Under the pieces are notes generated by a model that was not told the origin of the DNA, ran no database searches, and saw only the letters and a list, made by a program, of their open reading frames with translations. A program made the translations under genes and the position numbers. Positions 13,355 through 16,275 of a DNA stretch of 16,275 nucleotides are shown in pieces; the first letter of the stretch is position 1; each line of letters opens with the position of its first letter. This DNA comes from SB21 sp964535295 (GTDB taxonomy: Bacteria; CLD3; SB21), in assembly GCA_964535295.1 (NCBI GenBank), contig CAZHUW010000062.1, forward strand, positions 1-16,275, given 5' to 3'.

Positions 13355-14590
13355 ATGTCCGATAACAATTGGGCGCAAAAATATCTCGATGAACTGAATG
13401 ATAAACTAAAAATATCTCAGAATTCAGCCCAGCCAAAGAAATCCGAGCAACCGAAAACTGTTGTGGAAAAAGTTCAGTCAAAAGCCGCACAAAGTCCGCC
13501 GGCGAGTACTAACAATAGCCGTGATCGTTTAAAGGAGAATAAGAAGTTCAGAAAAGATAAATTCAAAGGGCCCGAGAAGAAGTCATCTAACGCTCCTGAA
13601 CAAAAGCACAAGAAACCTCAAGACACCGGCGGTAAAGGCCAGCAGAATGTCAGAACCGGCCAATCACAGGTAAAACCCCAGGCCACGTTCAAAATCAGGG
13701 CACTGAGCGGGTTTGTTTCATCCATTGATAACAAAGAATATATTGTCACTGCGGAGAATAAGGATTACCGGTGTTTTGCTCAGGAATCCATCCTGCGTCA
13801 GGGCCCGATTTATATCGGCGACCGTGTTCGCATCACGTTGCGCGCAGACGACAGAGGATTGATCGACAAATATGAGCCGCGACAAAATTATCTTGCTTCC
13901 CCATCCGGTAAGGGAAAGGAAATCGTTCAGGCGGCGAATGTGAATCAGGTTTTGTTAGTGGTATCAGTGAAAGAACCGGTTTTAAGGACCGACTGGCTTG
14001 ATGCCCATCTGACGGTATGCGAGAAAAGGGGATTTAAGCCTATCATTTGCTGCACCAAGATCGATCTTGCGGAGGACAATCTTTTTCTAGAACAAATGGA
14101 AATTTATAAACGCATGGGGTATCGCATTATATATACTTCCTCGGTTCTGTCTTCCGCTTTGCAGGATTTGCGTGTGATGCTCAAAAATAAAACAACGGTT
14201 CTAACTGGCCATGCTGGTGTGGGTAAGACCGCCTTATTCAAATCTATGACGGAAACGCAAAGAAATACGGTTGTGTCAGAACCGGAGGATTTTGATGCGG
14301 CAAGCGAAGACTATGCTGAAACTCAGAGAATAACCTGTGTGAAACTGGAAGCCGGCGGATATCTGATAGATACTCCGGGTGTCAGAGAATATGAAATAGG
14401 AGGAATTATTCAAAAGGATCTGAAAAAATATTTCAGAGATTTCAGGAATTATAACTCCCAATGTGCTTCGCTCGAGTGTAGTCATATGGACGAACCCGGC
14501 TGCAGGATCATCGAAGCGGTCAAGGAAGGCGAAATATCGGAAGACCGATATCAAAATTATCTTCGTATTTTAGAAAATCTCACGGCTTGA
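13355..14590 (+). CDS. rsgA: RsgA-like ribosome small-subunit-dependent GTPase with a long basic N-terminal extension
   Basis: 411 residues. RsgA is a circularly permuted GTPase that matures the 30S subunit. The order seen is: a disordered Lys/Gln/Pro/Ser-rich extension (1 to about 108), an OB-like domain (112-172), G4 as TKID (234-237), G1 GHAGVGKT (285-292), G3 DTPG (339-342), and a C-terminal zinc knuckle Cys370-x4-Cys375-x-His377-x5-Cys383 with the normal RsgA spacing. Unusual points: the N-terminal extension, a threonine in place of the first usual P-loop serine, G4 lacking the asparagine of NKxD, and no GRHTTT switch (the region reads YAETQRIT), which normally holds the catalytic histidine. 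A strong AGGAG (13345-13349) precedes ATG 13355. The stop overlaps the start of the next gene. Confidence 0.88.
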   Translation: MSDNNWAQKYLDELNDKLKISQNSAQPKKSEQPKTVVEKVQSKAAQSPPASTNNSRDRLKENKKFRKDKFKGPEKKSSNAPEQKHKKPQDTGGKGQQNVRTGQSQVKPQATFKIRALSGFVSSIDNKEYIVTAENKDYRCFAQESILRQGPIYIGDRVRITLRADDRGLIDKYEPRQNYLASPSGKGKEIVQAANVNQVLLVVSVKEPVLRTDWLDAHLTVCEKRGFKPIICCTKIDLAEDNLFLEQMEIYKRMGYRIIYTSSVLSSALQDLRVMLKNKTTVLTGHAGVGKTALFKSMTETQRNTVVSEPEDFDAASEDYAETQRITCVKLEAGGYLIDTPGVREYEIGGIIQKDLKKYFRDFRNYNSQCASLECSHMDEPGCRIIEAVKEGEISEDRYQNYLRILENLTA

Positions 14591-15930
14591 AAATCGACTA
14601 TCAATCTCTGGCCGAATCGGCCGTTAAGCGCAGCCTAAAGCGAGGTGCGGACCAAGCGGAGGCCTATCTTCAGTTCGGCAATGAATTCTCCGTCGAGGTC
14701 CGGAACGGCTCCATTGAAAATCTTAAAAGTTCTTTTTTCAAAGGCATCGGATTAAGGATATTTGTCGGTAAGCGGACCGGATTAACTTACTCCGCCGACC
14801 TGTCTGAAACTGCGATTGATTCGCTCATAGATGCAGCTTTGTTGTTAGCCAAATTATCCGATCCGGATGAGTATAACGTTTTGCCGGAACCTGTTATGCA
14901 GGGCCCACCCGATCTTAGTTTGTACGATCCGGGACTTGATGTGATCGGGACAGACCGGAAGATCGAACTGGCGCAATCCCTCGAAAGAAAAACATTAGCC
15001 CTTGATTCCCGCATTATACATACCGACGGCGCAGGGTTTACTTCCAACAATTCCACGATCTGCTATTATAATTCAAATCACAGCTCAGGTTCTTATGCGT
15101 CAACCGTGGCCGGCCTTTATGTGTCACCGGTCGCGCAAGATCGCGGCATCCGGAACGGAGGCACTTGGCAGAGCTTTGACCGGTTTTTTGACCGGCTCGA
15201 CTCAGTCGATCGTGTTGCTGAACAGGCGGTATATCGGGCCGTTCATTTGTTGAATGCAAAAAAGATAAAAACGACGAAAGCCGACATAATTCTGGATCCG
15301 GTCAGCGGTATCACGTTCGTTTCGTCACTTTTTTCGCTCGTAGAGGGAGACCGTGTCAATCGCGGACTTTCATTTTTAAGAAATGATCTTGGCAAAAAGA
15401 TCGCTCCAGAATTTGTCAATATTACGGACGACGGTCTTCGCAAGGGTAGATTGGGGTCACGGCCGTTTGATGGCGAAGGGATTGCGACAACGAAGACGCC
15501 CGTTGTCGAGGATGGCGTATTAAGAAATTTTCTTTATGATTCCAAGGCAGCTCAAAGAGCCGGAAGAAAATCAACAGGTCATGCGCACCGGACTTATGAT
15601 TCCGAGGTTACCATCGGGCCTAATAATTTTTTTATTGAAAATGGAAATACCTCACCGGATAGGATGATCCGAGAGACCAAAGGAGGCTTATGGGTTACAA
15701 AATTAATGGGATTTGGGTTTGATCCGGTGACAGGCACTTTCTCTTTCGGGGCCGCCGGAATTTGGATTGAAAACGGGGAATTAACTTATCCAATCCATGA
15801 AGTGGTCGTCGCATCTAATATGAAGGATATGCTCATGAATATTCAATCGGTGGGAAACGACCTGAAATTCAGAGGAGTTTTCGCCTGCCCAACATTGAAA
15901 ATCTCCGATATTACAATCGGTGGTGATTAA
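14587..15930 (+). CDS. pmbA: PmbA/TldE-family protein (TldD-TldE protease partner)
   Basis: 447 residues, close to the 450 of E. coli PmbA/TldE. The N-terminal domain (RGADQAEAYLQFGNEFSVEVRNG) and the C-terminal domain (GLWVTKLMGFGFDPVTGTFSFGAAGIWIENGE) are both typical. No HExxxH metal motif is seen, so it corresponds to the non-catalytic TldE partner rather than TldD. TldD-TldE degrades or processes small peptides such as modified microcins and CcdA. The start is TTG at 14587, overlapping the rsgA TGA by four bases; no nearer ATG gives the full N-terminal domain, so translational coupling is likely. No tldD is visible here; it may be elsewhere in the genome. The TAA stop overlaps the ppk stop on the other strand. 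Confidence 0.9.
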   Translation: MKIDYQSLAESAVKRSLKRGADQAEAYLQFGNEFSVEVRNGSIENLKSSFFKGIGLRIFVGKRTGLTYSADLSETAIDSLIDAALLLAKLSDPDEYNVLPEPVMQGPPDLSLYDPGLDVIGTDRKIELAQSLERKTLALDSRIIHTDGAGFTSNNSTICYYNSNHSSGSYASTVAGLYVSPVAQDRGIRNGGTWQSFDRFFDRLDSVDRVAEQAVYRAVHLLNAKKIKTTKADIILDPVSGITFVSSLFSLVEGDRVNRGLSFLRNDLGKKIAPEFVNITDDGLRKGRLGSRPFDGEGIATTKTPVVEDGVLRNFLYDSKAAQRAGRKSTGHAHRTYDSEVTIGPNNFFIENGNTSPDRMIRETKGGLWVTKLMGFGFDPVTGTFSFGAAGIWIENGELTYPIHEVVVASNMKDMLMNIQSVGNDLKFRGVFACPTLKISDITIGGD

Positions 15931-16275
15931 ACGGTCTTTCCGTGTATTTCATATAGGGCTACCTGAGATCGTATCTTTTTCTTTTCGTTCTTGACCCTTA
16001 CGGTCGTTCCTTCAGGAACGAATTTCCGCGCTTTCATATTGTCCGACAACTGTATCTGCAGGATATTCCACAGGTATTGTTGATATTTGCCTTCTTTGAT
16101 CGGGAATAACACCTCAATACGCTGATCAAGATTCCGAGGCATCCAATCCGAACTTGCAAGGAAATATTCCGGCTGATCGATATTCTGGAAATAGAAGATC
16201 CGCGCATGTTCAAGAAAACGATCAACGATACTGATTACCTCGATATTTTCACTGAGGCCTATGACCCCCGGTTTA
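15927..16275 (-). CDS. ppk1: Polyphosphate kinase 1, C-terminal part (N-terminus outside the window)
   Basis: About 116 C-terminal residues are visible; the frame is open to the window edge. The segment KPGVIGLSENIEVISIVDRF, then FLEHARIFYF, then LASSDWMPRNLDQRIEVLFPI is the conserved end of the second phospholipase-D-like catalytic domain of PPK1, which makes long-chain polyphosphate from ATP. The tail (YEIHGKTV) is short. The stop is TAA on the - strand (15927-15929), overlapping the pmbA TAA. The internal ATG in DWMPRNLD is not a start; the true start lies beyond 16275. Confidence is high for the family and nothing can be said about the rest of the protein. Confidence 0.93.
   Translation of the reverse strand, partial: KPGVIGLSENIEVISIVDRFLEHARIFYFQNIDQPEYFLASSDWMPRNLDQRIEVLFPIKEGKYQQYLWNILQIQLSDNMKARKFVPEGTTVRVKNEKKKIRSQVALYEIHGKTV

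Overview
The window looks like chromosomal, mostly housekeeping DNA from a Gram-negative bacterium. Several features point to the Bacteroidota/FCB side of the tree: an outer-membrane beta-barrel protein with a signal peptide, a long three-domain IspG of about 692 residues, a KirBac channel, a PIN-PhoH2 locus, and a truncated first gene that resembles small membrane proteins I associate with Bacteroidota. This placement is inference from gene types; no rRNA or marker tree is available. The genetic code looks standard, since TAA ends most genes here. Good Shine-Dalgarno sequences occur before several genes. I see no rRNA, tRNA, CRISPR array, transposase or phage structural gene.

Left part (1-4690, all + strand): the 3' end of a small two-helix membrane protein, then a repeat-like hairpin and a strong intrinsic terminator. 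Next is a PIN-PhoH2 locus cut by one in-frame TAA into a PIN half and a PhoH ATPase half. It is followed by a G/C-rich hairpin repeat, a KirBac-type inward-rectifier K+ channel tightly followed by a DinB-fold protein, an AT-rich inverted-repeat spacer, and an MFS transporter.

Middle part (4755-8796, all - strand): reading leftward, a divergent amidase_3-like protein, an outer-membrane beta-barrel protein with a C-terminal helical tail, glnB (PII), an intrinsic terminator, and glnA (type I glutamine synthetase) with its own terminator. The barrel gene and glnB are 24 bp apart and probably share a transcript. The modification tyrosines of both PII (Tyr51) and GlnA (Tyr401) are present, so the classical uridylylation/adenylylation control of nitrogen assimilation could operate. 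The UTase and ATase genes are not in this window.

Right part (8878-15930, + strand): a six-gene run with gaps of 23, 21, 15, 9 and -4 bp, probably one operon from a sigma70-like promoter: gpsA (glycerolipid precursor), an unrecognised cysteine-rich protein, ispG (isoprenoid precursor), a HIT-family nucleotide hydrolase, a divergent rsgA (ribosome assembly GTPase) and a pmbA/tldE homologue. It ends in a tail-to-tail overlap with the C-terminal end of ppk1 (polyphosphate kinase) on the - strand, which runs off the window.

The points most worth following up are the single stop codon splitting PhoH2, the conserved-cysteine unknown between gpsA and ispG, the beta-barrel/PII gene pair, and two enzymes whose active-site motifs are partly missing (the amidase_3-like protein and RsgA). 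I did not find a convincing new multi-gene defence or mobile system.
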